64,000 bases of DNA from Histoplasma ohiense (lineage: Eukaryota > Ascomycota > Eurotiomycetes > Onygenales > Ajellomycetaceae), in the NCBI GenBank assembly GCA_017607445.1, contig JAEVHH010000005.1, forward strand, positions 2,299,001 to 2,363,000, read 5' to 3'. Below the pieces are notes generated by a model that saw nothing but the letters and a program-made list of their open reading frames with translations, had not been told where the DNA came from and made no database searches. The translations under genes and the position numbers were made by a program. Positions within the stretch are counted from its first letter, which is position 1; each line of letters opens with the position of its first letter. Positions 49,260 to 61,304 of the stretch are shown one piece after another.

Positions 49260-52200
49260 AAAAATGAAACATGTATGAAGATACTGTTTGAAAAGCATAA
49301 AAAGGTCTTTCAAATGGACCTCTCATCTTCTCTGCCACCCGAAAGAAAATTTGTCCATGAGATTGATACGGGGGATGTGAAACCAATAAATTGCAATGCA
49401 TACCCTCTATCACAAACACATCTTGAGAAATTACAGTGGCAGATAGAGGAGTTGTTGAAGAGGGGTCTTATACAATCATTCTTCAGCACATGGGGCTTCC
49501 CAGTCCTATTCACTAAGAAGTCAAATGGAGAATGGTGTATGTGCATTGACTATCAAGCACTCAATAAGCTCACTGTAAAGAATGGATATCTGCTACTGTG
49601 AATTCAACAACAACTAGATATGGTAGAAAATGCCTGATACTTGATGAAGATTGACCTACTCGCAGGATACTGGCAGATTCGCGTAGACAAACTATCAGTG
49701 CCCAAAACAGCATTTAACACACAATGGGGAAAGTTTGAATTTCTTGTGATATCTATAGAGCTTACAAACACCCCTGCAACCTTTCAGATGATAATGAATA
49801 CAATTCTTGCAAAACAGAACAGCTGATCATGCCTTGTATACTTTGACAATATCTTAATCTTTTTGAACTTGTATGAAGAGCATCTACAACATGTGGATCA
49901 GATGCTCACAACTCTGGCAGAGCACAAGCTCTACATCAAATCATTGAAATGTGTGTTTGATACAAAGAAATTGGAGTTCATGGGACATCTTGTGGAAGGG
50001 GGTTGCATACACTCAATCCCCGAAAAACTAGAAGTTATCGTGAAATGGCCAAGGTCTAGAAATGTACACCATGTATGCCAATTTTTAGAACTGGCATTCT
50101 ATTACAGAAGGTTTGTAAAGGATTTTACACAAATTGCTGCTCTGCTGTCAGATCTTCTTAAGAAGACAGACACTGAGCTTTGCAAGAAGAAATTTTGTTT
50201 GATCATCTGAAACATCTTCTGCAAAGAGGCCTTTCTTGAACTTAGAGAATGTATGACAACATCTTCAGTGCTTGTTCAATCAGATTGTATGAAGCCCTTC
50301 ACAATTGAAACTGATGCATCAGAATAGGCCATTGAATGCTCCCTCTTGCAAGTGGGGGAGGATGATAAATTACATTCAGTAGTGTATGATGGCTGAAAGC
50401 TGTCAGGTGCAGAACTTAACTATTCTGTGCATGAGAAGGAACTTCTAGTGATCAAACATGCACTAGACCTATGGGATTGATATATCAACAATGGGCATAC
50501 AACAATGGTGATCACTGACCACAAAAGCCTCATTTATTTGCAAACAACAATCAAACCCTTCAAGTGGCTAGCACAATGGATATCAGAGTTCCAGATGTAC
50601 AACCTTCAAATCAAATACAGAAAAAGAATGGATGCTATCATGCCAGACATCATAAGTCATAGACCTGACTTCATGGGAGAAGGTTCAGTGAATGCAGCAC
50701 AGAGAGAGTTCACACTAATGACACTGAGGAGTTGTGATGAGACAGAGTGGTTGGAAGCCATGATCACCTGCTTGAAGAATGGGAGCATATCAGTCAATAA
50801 ACATCTGGTGAAGGTAATAGAAGAGATGCTTCCAAAATTCAAGCTTGCAAAGTTAGAGAAGAATGTTGTGCTTTACTGTGATCTCAGTTATGCAGAGACA
50901 CTGTATCTTGAGCCCCAGTTTTAATGAGATCTGATAAGTCATATGCACAAGGAGTTCAGCCACTTGGAGAGCTCAGAACTTATGAGTGTTCTGAAAGATC
51001 AAGCATACTGACCAAGCATGAAAGAAGATATCCAAGCATACACACAGAAGTGCCCGAACTGCCAAGTCTCAAAGAGTGTAAGACAAGAATTGAAGTGTGA
51101 GAGGGCACAACATTAGATAGAAGGTATGATTAAACTGTTTGAATGTTGAGGAATAGATCTCATAGAGGTATTGCCATGAATGTCAAATGGGAACTGCTGG
51201 ATAATAACAGCAATCAATTACACCACAGAGTGGTCAATTGTGTGAGTGATGCCAGAGATGATGAAGGAGATCATTGCTAAATTCCTACACAATGATATCT
51301 ACATCAATTATGATATGCTCTGTGAGATATTGACAGATAACAGTGCAAACCTTGTAGAAGAAGCTGTGAGACACTTCATCAAACAGTTGCAGACAAAGCA
51401 TCACATGACAACACTCTATCATTCTTGTACAAATGAAAAAATCGAACACTTAAACAGAATACTAGACAGCATGCTGATGAAATATCTAGTGGAGAAGCTC
51501 ATGAGATTATGAGATGAATATCTGAGACAGGCATTATTCACAATGTGAGTTCATCAGCATGCAGTCTCAAAGCACTTGCTGTTCTACCTGCTCTATGAAG
51601 TGCATCCATGTATCCCAGGGGATATGCAGAAGCAGGTAGGGGAGGAGGTAGTGGTTGCAGACATGAAATCAAGAGTGAGGAAAGTTAGCCACACTCAAGC
51701 AAAAGCAAACAAATTACTGCTCAACCACACCATACAATCAAAAAGAATATGAGACTCATTAGTGAAAGAAACAAGTCTCACTGTGGGCACTTGAGTTCTT
51801 GTACAAAATGAAGAATCTGAGAAGTTCCAACCAAGGTGGTTTGAACTGTACAAAATCCTCAAATCACACCTTCTTGAAATATACACTTTGGAAGAATCAG
51901 AGGGATGAATCCTACACAATCTTATAAATGACTCTTGCCTTGTAGAGGTGAAGATGGAGAATCTCAATGAGCTGTGGTCATCTGCAGCACTATCATCAGT
52001 GTTGAAGAAAAGAGAGCTTACAATAGAAAAGCTCAGAGAAGTTAGAGAAATCATCAATGCTTATGAATCAGATGATATCACTTACTCAGACCTCTCAACA
52101 ATAACTAAAAAAGAATGAGAGGAAATGGAAAAGACAGGCATACAGCACACTTCAATAAGTGACAAGACTGTTGCTGACTGTATGATATTGCAATATAGAC

Positions 52201-52450
52201 AGCAGACACAATGTGGTCAGAGGTGAACTCAAGATGACTGATCAGCACATGAATCAGATTGCAAGAAACAAAGAGATTCAGAAGAGGATTTGACTGTCTA
52301 TACTAGCTCAATTATAGAGATCTCAGAGGATGAACTGTCAGAAATGTCAGCAGACATGTTGAACCAAGCTATTTCAGCATCTGAAGACACTCAGAGGTTG
52401 GATGAGGTTAGTTTTGATGGATCATTTGCTGTAGTTGTCTGAGCTTGCAA
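49260..52450 (+). pseudogene. Element D reverse transcriptase, RNase H and integrase
   Basis: RT starts FVHEIDTGDVKPINCNAYPL (about 49350), then WGFPVLFTKKSNGEW, KIDLLAGYWQIRV and the catalytic box YFDNILIFLN (second Asp is Asn, about 49835). RNase H: FTIETDASE (about 50300), ELNYSVHEKELLVIKHAL, VITDHKSLIYLQ. Integrase: a zinc region with CPNCQVSKS (about 51055), core IDLIEVLPxMSNGNCWIITAI (about 51150) and EILTDNSANL. A C-terminal region includes WVLVQNEE and ESDDITYSDLSTI but no chromodomain. Few stops, nearly all TGA. Confidence 0.85.
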
Positions 52451-52455
52451 AGGGG

Positions 52456-54623
52456 GACAGTATAATATGCAGAGGCAGAAGGCTCTCATTGGAAAACATG
52501 GGATCTGCCACATCTAGTTGTCAAATGTAGAACCAGTAAAAGGTCACATAAGATTAACAACTAGAAAAAGAAGGAAAAAGAGAAAATCAGAAAAAAGATC
52601 TATTCACACACAGCTCTAATGACCACCACAAGGGCTTCACCCAACTTCTAAAAATACATGAACATCACAAAAACAAAAGAAAAGACATACACCAATGAAA
52701 ATGTCCAAACCAACAACCCTCAGAAATGTTCATACACAACAAAAAGGAAACTAAAACTCAGCCTGCACCAAGGACTCCAGGATCTCAAGATGTGTGCATA
52801 GAAGTGCAGTGCACACCTCCATCTTGTGCAGAGCCTGGCACACCAATTCAATATCTTCAATGAGGAGATTCACAGAGAGGCCAACAAAACAATGGGCATG
52901 CATACACAGAGAAAAACCGGCCAGAAGGGGGGAGAGCAAGAAGAGAGTGGGCAAAACAGTTGAGTGAGCACTCAAATTTCTACAGAGACAGATGACAGAC
53001 ACTCATCCAACAGAAGTCAAAGAAAGAGAAGAAGCAGAATTGAAAGCAGAGAAGAGTGGATAAGTGGTGAAAGAATCTGAGAAGAGAGCAGAGATAGATG
53101 TATGTGGAATGATGTCAGAAGTAACTGTAGAAGCATTAACAATCACCCACCACAATGAAAAGAAAGAAGCATACACTTATCAAAGAAACAGAAACTCCCC
53201 TTGGAACTTCAAAGACAGTTGCAACAGAGGTGGAGACAGCCAGCAGAACAGTCACACACAGAAGACAGAACACAAAATTGGAATGACTCTTTGCCCCTCA
53301 CACAACCCACACAAGGAACAGGCATATACTCACCCCAAGTATAAAAAAGCACCACATCACTGTTCGGACTACCCTGCACACATATTTCTTTCCTACAAAT
53401 AACCAATTCAGAAGTCATTCATCAGCAAAGAAGACAAAGACACTCATTCAATAAGCTGAAAGTGCACAAAGACAGAGAGGCAATGCAAAAATTGACATAA
53501 GTGAACATAGCACAGAGATTCTCATCTGCTATAACCTCAACAACACAGAGGCTCTGTACAATTTCATCTATGAAAAGTTGGAAAGAAAATTGTAGAAAAG
53601 AGACAAAGAGGGGTATAACATACACTCAGCACAATCAGTACAAACAACAGCAGAATTCAAGGAATGCATAAGATTGCTGAAGATTTCATACTTGCTTCAA
53701 GCAAGAGATGCAACAGACAAATAACTGATGAAGCAGATTGTGTCATACAGCACTTGTGTATGAAATTGCATTTTGAAGAAGACAGTGGGAGCAGGAGGAG
53801 GGTGTGAAGAATAGAGAGAAGAGCCATGGAAGATGTATAGAGCTTCTCAAAGAGTGGGTGAAAGGGAGGAATCAGTGTAGAAAGAGGGGGGGGGATTGGT
53901 GGGGGTGAGAAAGATGGAACCAGAGACAGAGAAGGTGGAGGCACAGACAAGAGCAGGGAAGACAGCAGCAGAGGACAACACAGAAGCATCTGTCATCTCA
54001 TCATCACCACAAACACTGCCATCACTGCCCACATCCTCACCGACTGCTTCACTTACATTCTGATCATCGACAGGGGTAGCCATGTTGTCATCATCTACCC
54101 CCACAACATTGTCGTAAGTGATCTCCTCAATAGGAGTGAGATCACGCGCGGGAGGAACATCAGAAGGAGAGAGAGAACAATCACAAACAAGATGAATGCT
54201 CTGGTGATGAGGAGTAGAAACTAATGACAATTAGCAACCACAAAAACCATCAGATTAGCTTTTGACAAGGTTTGATCAACAAGAACTTACCAATAGATTG
54301 CATGACACAATCAGAACAGTGGGAGACACAGTGATCAGAGGCCATATCACAGAATAGAGGGGCTAGACATTCAATAGAAGAGGATAGATGCATAGGACAA
54401 TTGAAGCAGGGTAAGAGAGGTCAAGTGTACAAGAGAGTGAATGGGAGGGGATAGTTGTGAACATGGTGTTGGTTAGTGATGAGCTGGTGTTGTTGTGATA
54501 GGGACTCTTGTGCACACAAAGTGAGCACCTTATCTATTGCAGAATAGCACATCACAAAAGCAGGCGCGCACAGCATAACACTATTTCTGTCACAAGGGCA
54601 TAGATGGATTTGGTAGAGGAGGA
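52456..54623. other. Extra 3' region of element D, unidentified coding-like sequence
   Basis: Between the end of pol and the right LTR lie 2.1 kb. A PPT-like tract AAAGGGGGACAG occurs at its start (about 52446-52458). Plus-strand frames in pieces look protein-like: a helical, charged segment with HLHLVQSLAHQFNIF near 52830, and a Cys/His segment LCPSHNPHKEQAYTHPKYKK near 53285-53345. A minus frame 54230-53847 is acidic (DDDNMATPVDDQN). I do not recognise any of them. Either an accessory 3' gene of the element or the remains of another insertion. Confidence 0.35.
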
Positions 54624-54769
54624 TGTGGTAATTTCAGCTTATTATTCTTCCATGGCGTACGCCACCCTCTATTATTAAGGATGGCGTATGCTACTGCACT
54701 AGTTATTTCGTATAAGAAGAGCTGCAAAGCTTAGAAGCTTTGAACAGCTTAAGCAACCTTTGAACTACA
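54624..54769 (+). repeat. 3' LTR of element D
   Basis: 146 bp, differing from the 5' LTR by a handful of G/A or C/T changes (for example TTTCGGC to TTTCAGC, CCGTGG to CCATGG). Confidence 0.85.
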
Positions 54770-57700
54770 TATACATCTGTAGAGAATTGAGATGCTTTAC
54801 TTTGTATGACTTCAATGACTTACTGTCAGAATTCATCTGCTTCTGCTGCTAGTCTCCACTGTTCTTTGAGTGAGAGTTCTTGAGCTTGGGACTGATTGAT
54901 ATGTATGCAGAGTTTGTCTGATTGTGTAGAACTTTCTATAATTGCAGAGTCAATTAATCAATGCTCTCAGTGTTTCCATCTGTCATCTAGATCATCAGAT
55001 GGCATATCTTGTTCTCAGTGAAACAGAGCATTCACAAGAATGTTCTCTACTTCAGATTGATAATGAATTGTGAATGAAAAACAGCTAAGAAACAATGATC
55101 AATGCATATGCCTCTTGATGAGCTTACAAGTGATTGTGAAGTATTCTAAGTTCTTATGATTGATAACAATCTCAAATTTCTCAACACTTATAAGTTCAGA
55201 CTCTCATTCTTTGAGACATTATATAATTGCTAGAAGCTTCTTGTCATAGATCTTGTAGTTGCATTCAGCAGATGACATCTTTTTCAAAGTGAAGACACAG
55301 AGTTATAGAACATCTTCATTATCATATTGCATTAGTACTCTGTCTACTACATAATCTGAGATGTCTGTTTTGAGAATTGTATGTTTATCTGAATTGAATG
55401 ATTGCAGCATCAGAGTGTTTGTGAACATACACTTCAGCTTTTTGAATGCTGCATCCACTTCATCAGTTCATTGAAACACAGTGTCTTTTCAGATCAGATC
55501 TGTCAGTGATTGTATGATATCAGAGAAGTCTTTGATGAATCTTCAATAGAAATTGACAAATTCTAGAAAGCTTCTAGTCTCTTTTACTGAGACTGATGCC
55601 TCTCAGTCAAGAATTGCTTCCATCTTCTTAGAATTCATGTGTACACCTTTTTCAGCTTTGATGATGAATTCTAGATAGATTATAGACTTGATCTCAAAGT
55701 TGCATTTGTCAATGTCCACTTGCAGTTCAGCTTTTTGTAGATGGTCAAGCACTTGTTGTATATGCTTGTGATGCTCAGTGAGCAGTCCATCAGTGAAGAT
55801 CAGAATATTGTTCATGTATGCTGTGACAATCTCATTGAGCAGATCTCATAGAGCTCAGTTAATGTATTTCTGAAATGTGCTTGAGGTGTTCACTAATTCA
55901 AAGAGAATCACTGTCCATTCATATAATCTGTAATGTGTATGAAAAGCAGTTAGCCATTCATCACCTTCATTAATTCTTATCTTATAGAAGGCTGCAGAGA
56001 TGTCAAGCTTTGTAAATCATTTTGCTTTTTCTACTTGTTCAAATGTTTCATTGATGAGTGGAAGAGGGTATCAGTCCTTCCACATAATCTTGTTGAGTTC
56101 TCAGTAGTCAACACAGAATTGTAAGTCTTCTTCTGATTTCTTCACAAACAGTACAGATGCTGCAGTGGGTGAGTTGCTAATATAAATGAAGTCTTTGTTC
56201 AATAGTTCATTGAGTGTTTTTCATAGAATGAGAAGCTCATTGCATGACATGCTGTAGAGAGAATCTCAGAGTGATTGTGAGTTCTTATCATTCTTCTTGA
56301 TGAGCTTGATTGTATGATCTATACCAGGTTCTTGATGAGAAGGAAGCTTTTCAGCTTCTTTTTCATTGAACACATCTGCAAAGTCTTCATACAATTCAGA
56401 TAGTTTCTTGCACAGTTTCTTGAAGTCTTTGAGTTCTAGCTTTTCTAATGCTTTTTTGATATTCATCATACTAGCAGTGAACACTTGGACATTCTTCTTC
56501 TCATGTACTTGACAGATTAGTAGTTTGTACACTTTTGCTGATATCTGAATGAGATCAGCAGTTCTATTAACATTCTTCTTGTAAACATGATCATCTTCTG
56601 GGAAAATAAGACAGTGGTTGCATGCATTCAACAAGGTTCCAAATTCTGTGAGTCATGATAGGCTGAGCATTAGATCATACTCAAGATTTTGTATTTTGTA
56701 TGCATATATATTCTTTTTCTTATGTCCTTCTATGTTGATATTAAATCTTATCATGTTGTAGAAGACAGATTCTCTGAGGCTGTCAAATTCACTGAGTTTA
56801 CACAGTTTGAGAAAGGAGATACACTGAAGCTTATGCTTTTCAATCAGCTGAGTGTCTATAAGAGTGTAGTGAAGAAAACCACTGTCTATCATTGCTTATA
56901 TGTTGACTAAACTATTTACAATAACAGAGATTATGATTGTATCTGCTTGCATCTTCTGCTCAAATCTTCAGCTAGCTTTCTGCTTCTTGAGCTCTTGTCT
57001 GTGTTTTAGAGTGAGAGCTCATCTTTTCCCTGTTCTTGTCTATCCACAGACAACACAGTGTTTACATGTGTGAGGAGTTTACTCAGAGTGATTGCATTTG
57101 AACATTGATTTGTGAAGTGCTCTGACTTGTTGCAGTATATACAGACTTCTCCGATGATTCAGTCAGCAGTGTTCTTCTCTGAGATGTTGAGAACTCTCAG
57201 ACAACTTGTGTTTATATGTGAGACTCAGTTCATTGATTCTGATTCAGAGGTGGGGGGTGCTGCAGAGTGGTTTGAAATGTACATATTTGTTCAGTGAAAT
57301 TCTCTGTGATTTTGAAGCACATGAAACTGAGACAGATTGTTGTTCAACAGATGAAGATCAGCACAGAATTTGCTGTATATTGAGAGCTTTGAATACTCTA
57401 CACTTCAGTTATGCAATTGAAAGTTCAAGTTCTTGAACAATATATTGATCTTGACAGCATCATCTCAGTCTTGCCCATCTGCTTCTAGAAGCTTGCAATC
57501 AAATTCAGAAAGATAAGTTGCCAACACAACATTCATCTGATGAGTCTGATTAAGTCAGTCTAACATCTTGACTTGAAGTGTAGAATTGAGAAAGAGGAAG
57601 TTGAGTTGTCAGAAAACTAGCTCTGACATACACTGATGATTCTGACAATGACTCATTCAGGGTTAGAATTTTGCTAATGCATCACCATTCAATCTGCTAT

Positions 57701-58020
57701 GAATATATCATATTTGGTTGAATAGTGAGTCTATTGCTTGTCTGTTGATGTTCAATTTGGCATTCACTTTTGACTTCCACATGAGGTAGAGTGCTAGATC
57801 TTTCTCATATTTGTTGAGAATTGGAAGCTTCTCTCTTGAGAGCTTTTCATGAGATGTGGGTGTAGAAGGAACAGTGAATGTGAAAGTGCTCATTTCAGCA
57901 AGTTGTTGTTGCAATTCAGCTATCTGTAGCATCTGTTGCTGGAGGATGCTTTATAGATCTAAGTTGTCATCCACTGTGTTCAAGTGCAGTGAATGTTTGT
58001 AGAATTGCTTGTAGTTCATT
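54770..58020 (-). pseudogene. A3 gag, protease, RT, RNase H and N-terminal integrase
   Basis: Minus-strand continuation of A3. Gag starts near 58020; the segment LQIAELQQQLAEM is at 57930. The gag knuckle is near 57130 and protease MIDSGFLHYTLIDTQ begins at 56892. LPSHQEPGIDHTIKLI is near 56320. The RT box again reads MNNILIF (55815-55795) and KAELQVDIDKCNFEIK lies at about 55730. RNase H is at about 55450-55200. Stops are mostly TGA. Confidence 0.85.
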
Positions 58021-58424
58021 TCAATATCTAAGAATATATAATAATAAAAAAAAGGAAAAGAAATACTTGTAGACACTCAGTTCTTTCACAGACATTATTT
58101 GCAGTGTTGCAGCACTAAGCTTGATCAAGCTTCTTCATGAACACTATTCACAGTGTTATGGTTTGTAGACACTCAGACCTTGTAGAACACAGTTGATTGT
58201 GTTTCAGATGTTTAGACACAACAGTCTATATAACTAATGATAAGAACACTCAGACTCATGAGAGATCTCTTGTAACAACTAGACACTCAAGTCTGTAAAC
58301 AACACACTCAGATGTAAGAACTGATAACAACACACTCAGATGTAAGAACTGATAACAATGCACTCAGATGTAAGAACTAATAACAAAGCACTCAGACTTT
58401 AAACACAGAAGAATCAATTCATAA

Positions 58425-59021
58425 TGTAACAGATGTACTTCAATTAATGATTTGATACTATTCTAATTACAGATTACAAATTGATTAAGAAAAGAAAGAG
58501 AAAAGAAATCAGAAGAAAAGATTGTATGAAGAGGGTTCTTATAGAGAAAAGTTCAGAATGAAAGAATATCAGAAGCCACTCCACAGTGGAGTGTGGAGTG
58601 AAAGAACATTAAAAGATATGTGTAAGAATCATTAGAAGTTACACAAGCACAGAATGTGGAGTGAAGGAATCATTGAGAGCTACACAGAAGAATCATTAGA
58701 GACTATATAAGTGTAGAACACAGAGTGAAAGAACATAAGAAGCTATATAGAAGAATCATTAAAGACTATACAAATGCAGAACACAGAGTGGGGGAACATA
58801 AGAAGCTACACAGAAGAATTATTAGAGACTACACAAGCACAGAGCATGAAGTGAAAGAATGTTAAGAGCTACACAGAAGAATCATTAGAAACTACACAAG
58901 TGCAGAGCATGGAGTGAAAGAACATTGAGAGTTACACAAGGTCACAATGGCCAGAAACGAGCAGATGCAGAAGGGGAGTTGATTGTGTAAGTTAATTACT
59001 AACAGATGCTAACCCGTCACA
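58425..59021 (-). repeat. 5' LTR of A3, 597 bp
   Basis: Same length as the 3' LTR. The inner neighbour 58412-58424 (AATCAATTCATAA on plus) is the primer-binding site, complementary to the LTR segment TTACAAATTGATT except at the CpG-derived dinucleotide. Confidence 0.9.
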
Positions 59022-59026
59022 ATAAA

Positions 59027-60772
59027 ATCTATCAGAAGTCAGTCAGTAAATGAAAATGAAGAAAGTAATGATGACTGCTGAATATATTTATTCTATTCAG
59101 AGATTAAAAAACAGATCTGTCTCAGCTTGATCAGTGTTATTCAAAAAATTATCATCAAGACAAATCTGCTTATTATCTCAGATTTTCTCAACTGATGAAA
59201 TACAATATTTCAACAATGATTTGAAAGCTGTAACTGATGATGTAATCATCAGAATCTCATCAATCACTGTTTCAGCTGAAGTCTTAGAAGAATCATTTTA
59301 TTGAATCTCATAAATCTTCACAGTAAAGAATTTAATCATCACTGTCACAGCACTCTGCAAAACATTAATATTTGAAGCATTCACATCAGCAACAATTAGA
59401 TTCTCAGCAGTATCAATGATCATCTGAGTCAATTCAACAACATTTGCTGACATCTAATACAAGTTAATGTTATATACTGTAAAATATCTGAATAATAACT
59501 TATCAGAATGCAAGTGTGCTTCATCACTGAGCAGTGCTTGCATTTTTTACATCAATTCTCAGCAGACTCACAATGATGATGAAGAGACATTATCAAATGT
59601 CAAATACAACAACAGTAATATACTGCTGTATTTCTTTCTAATACTTCAATAAGATCATCTGCTTTCTCATTCTCATCTATATTATTGATCAACTCAAGTA
59701 ACACATCAAGATCTTTGTTCAGTGAGAATGATATTGATGTAATAGCAGAATATGAAAACACACTTTCTGAAACACTGTTATAATCAAATGTCATACTCTG
59801 CTGTGACAATATATTATCAAAGTTTATATAGAATTCTAGAATCTCATCTACATTCTTGTAGATCTGCATATCAAATACAAATCTTACAACAGCAGTTTGA
59901 TACATGATAAATCTCTCATTCAGAACTTTATCAAAAAGCAGTATCTCATGAAATTCATTAATTAAAGATTAATCAGTTTTATGAAAGTACTCAGATATCT
60001 GTACTCTATTAGTATCTACAATAATCTTAGTTTAAGAAAACTTACAGCAGCACAACTTCTATTTGATATATAGCAGATATGACAGTGTGTTCATTCATCA
60101 TTCACAAAACAAAAATATACTGAAGAATTCTGCAATCTCTTCAGACAACTCAAGCAAATGCTTTCAATGACAGACAGTATATCATTCTCTATAGACTCTG
60201 AATCAGCAATAGAAACAGCTGGTTCTGACATTCTATCATAATTTTAAATTAGTATCAAGACCTTGTTCAAAGAAGAAGAAGCAAAAACAATAAGAAAGAA
60301 AAACAGATATTGAAAATTGAAATCAATATTAAAATATTGATCAAAAAAATTACAACAACACAAAACTCAACTCAAAATGAAAAACACAATTATACAATCA
60401 AAACTTCAAATTTCACAATAAAAATCATATAGAAGAATACAGTGTACTTTGTTTGATAAATTGATATATTTTTTTTTAATAAAAAATTGTTGATGATGAT
60501 GTTGATGATGAATTCATTAAGAGTATAATTTTTGATGTAGAAGTTAAAGAAAAGAGATTTAAAGATTATATCTAAATTATAATTGAACTGTAGTAACACT
60601 GAAGATGAAAAAACATTCTTCTGAAACAGCAGCATTTTGAAATTAATCTCAACAATTAATTCAGTTCAATTCTGTGAACTTTATACAACATCAACTACAC
60701 AGCATACACTATGAACTTCACATGTTACAATAAAAAGCTCTGACAACCAGACCTTTGAGAAAAAGAGATAAT
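59027..60772 (+). mobile_element. Chromovirus C, 3' part after the A3 insertion
   Basis: Resumes family C sequence beyond the ATAAA duplication. No conserved domain can be read here. Frames are short, and a minus frame 59905-59600 is acidic and of unknown meaning. The element may end at the LTR-like sequence beginning at 60773. Confidence 0.5.
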
Positions 60773-61191
60773 TGTAATGAATGCAACAGAAATATCTATA
60801 CTAGAAAATAGCTATATAGCAATAGAAAGATATAGAATATGAAGAATAAGATGTGATGACAATATTATCTATATAATTGTAATAGACACAACGGAGATAT
60901 CTATATTAGAAAATAGCTATATGGCGATAGAAGAACATAGAACACGCCAGAATTAATAAAAATGAATATAGTATATAGCATTATAGATGACTGTAGAATG
61001 TGATGATCATCTATATAATACTCACTGATATCTGTAGATATTAGAAGATCAGTGATTAGCTTTGAATAATAGAGATTGCTATCTTCTTAACATTCTATAT
61101 GTATACTTCACACTACTCTCATAATTATATCTACAACCATCTCTTACAATTCTAATTGCTCTAAACTTTATTTGAGTGGTCCATTGTTACA
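60773..61191 (+). repeat. Probable LTR of a gypsy element, about 419 bp
   Basis: Starts TGTAATGAATG after a purine-rich AGAAAAAGAGATAAT and ends CCATTGTTACA, about 110 bp before a gag start. Contains a 105-bp tandem duplication (units at 60771 and 60876). Unit 1 has lost the CpG sites that unit 2 keeps (CAACAGAAATATC versus CAACGGAGATATC). No partner LTR is visible in the window, so the call is tentative. Confidence 0.45.
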
Positions 61192-61304
61192 CACATCTAC
61201 AATAAAACACACAACATTAGTTAAAAACACACAAGATAATCTCAATACACACAAGATTTCTTGAAAATCAATCTGAATCCTCTACCACCTCTGATGATCA
61301 CAAT

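Larger units (their letters stand above)
46765..54769 (+). mobile_element. Ty3/gypsy element D, full-length, 8.0 kb, without chromodomain
   Basis: 146-bp LTRs at 46765-46910 and 54624-54769 (TGTGGTAATTTC...GAACTACA). The host A3 sequence GAGTATACATCTG is interrupted with TATA on both sides, indicating a 4-bp duplication. A purine-rich stretch AGAGGAGGA lies just before the right LTR. Contains gag, protease, RT, RNase H, integrase and an extra 2.1-kb 3' region. Less CpG-depleted than its host, so it is the youngest layer. Confidence 0.85.
44781..59021 (-). mobile_element. Family A chromovirus copy 3 (A3), split by element D
   Basis: 597-bp LTRs at 44781-45377 (3') and 58425-59021 (5'), duplication ATAAA at 44776-44780 and 59022-59026. 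Same gene order as A2, minus strand. Element D (46765-54769) sits in its integrase region. Its polypurine tract still has seven consecutive G, the best preserved of the three copies. Confidence 0.93.

Noticed and set aside
53847..54230. Acidic minus-strand frame in the 3' region of element D
   Set aside because: Antisense to the element, no homology recognised, and the plus frame across the same stretch looks equally protein-like; reported only within the unexplained region.
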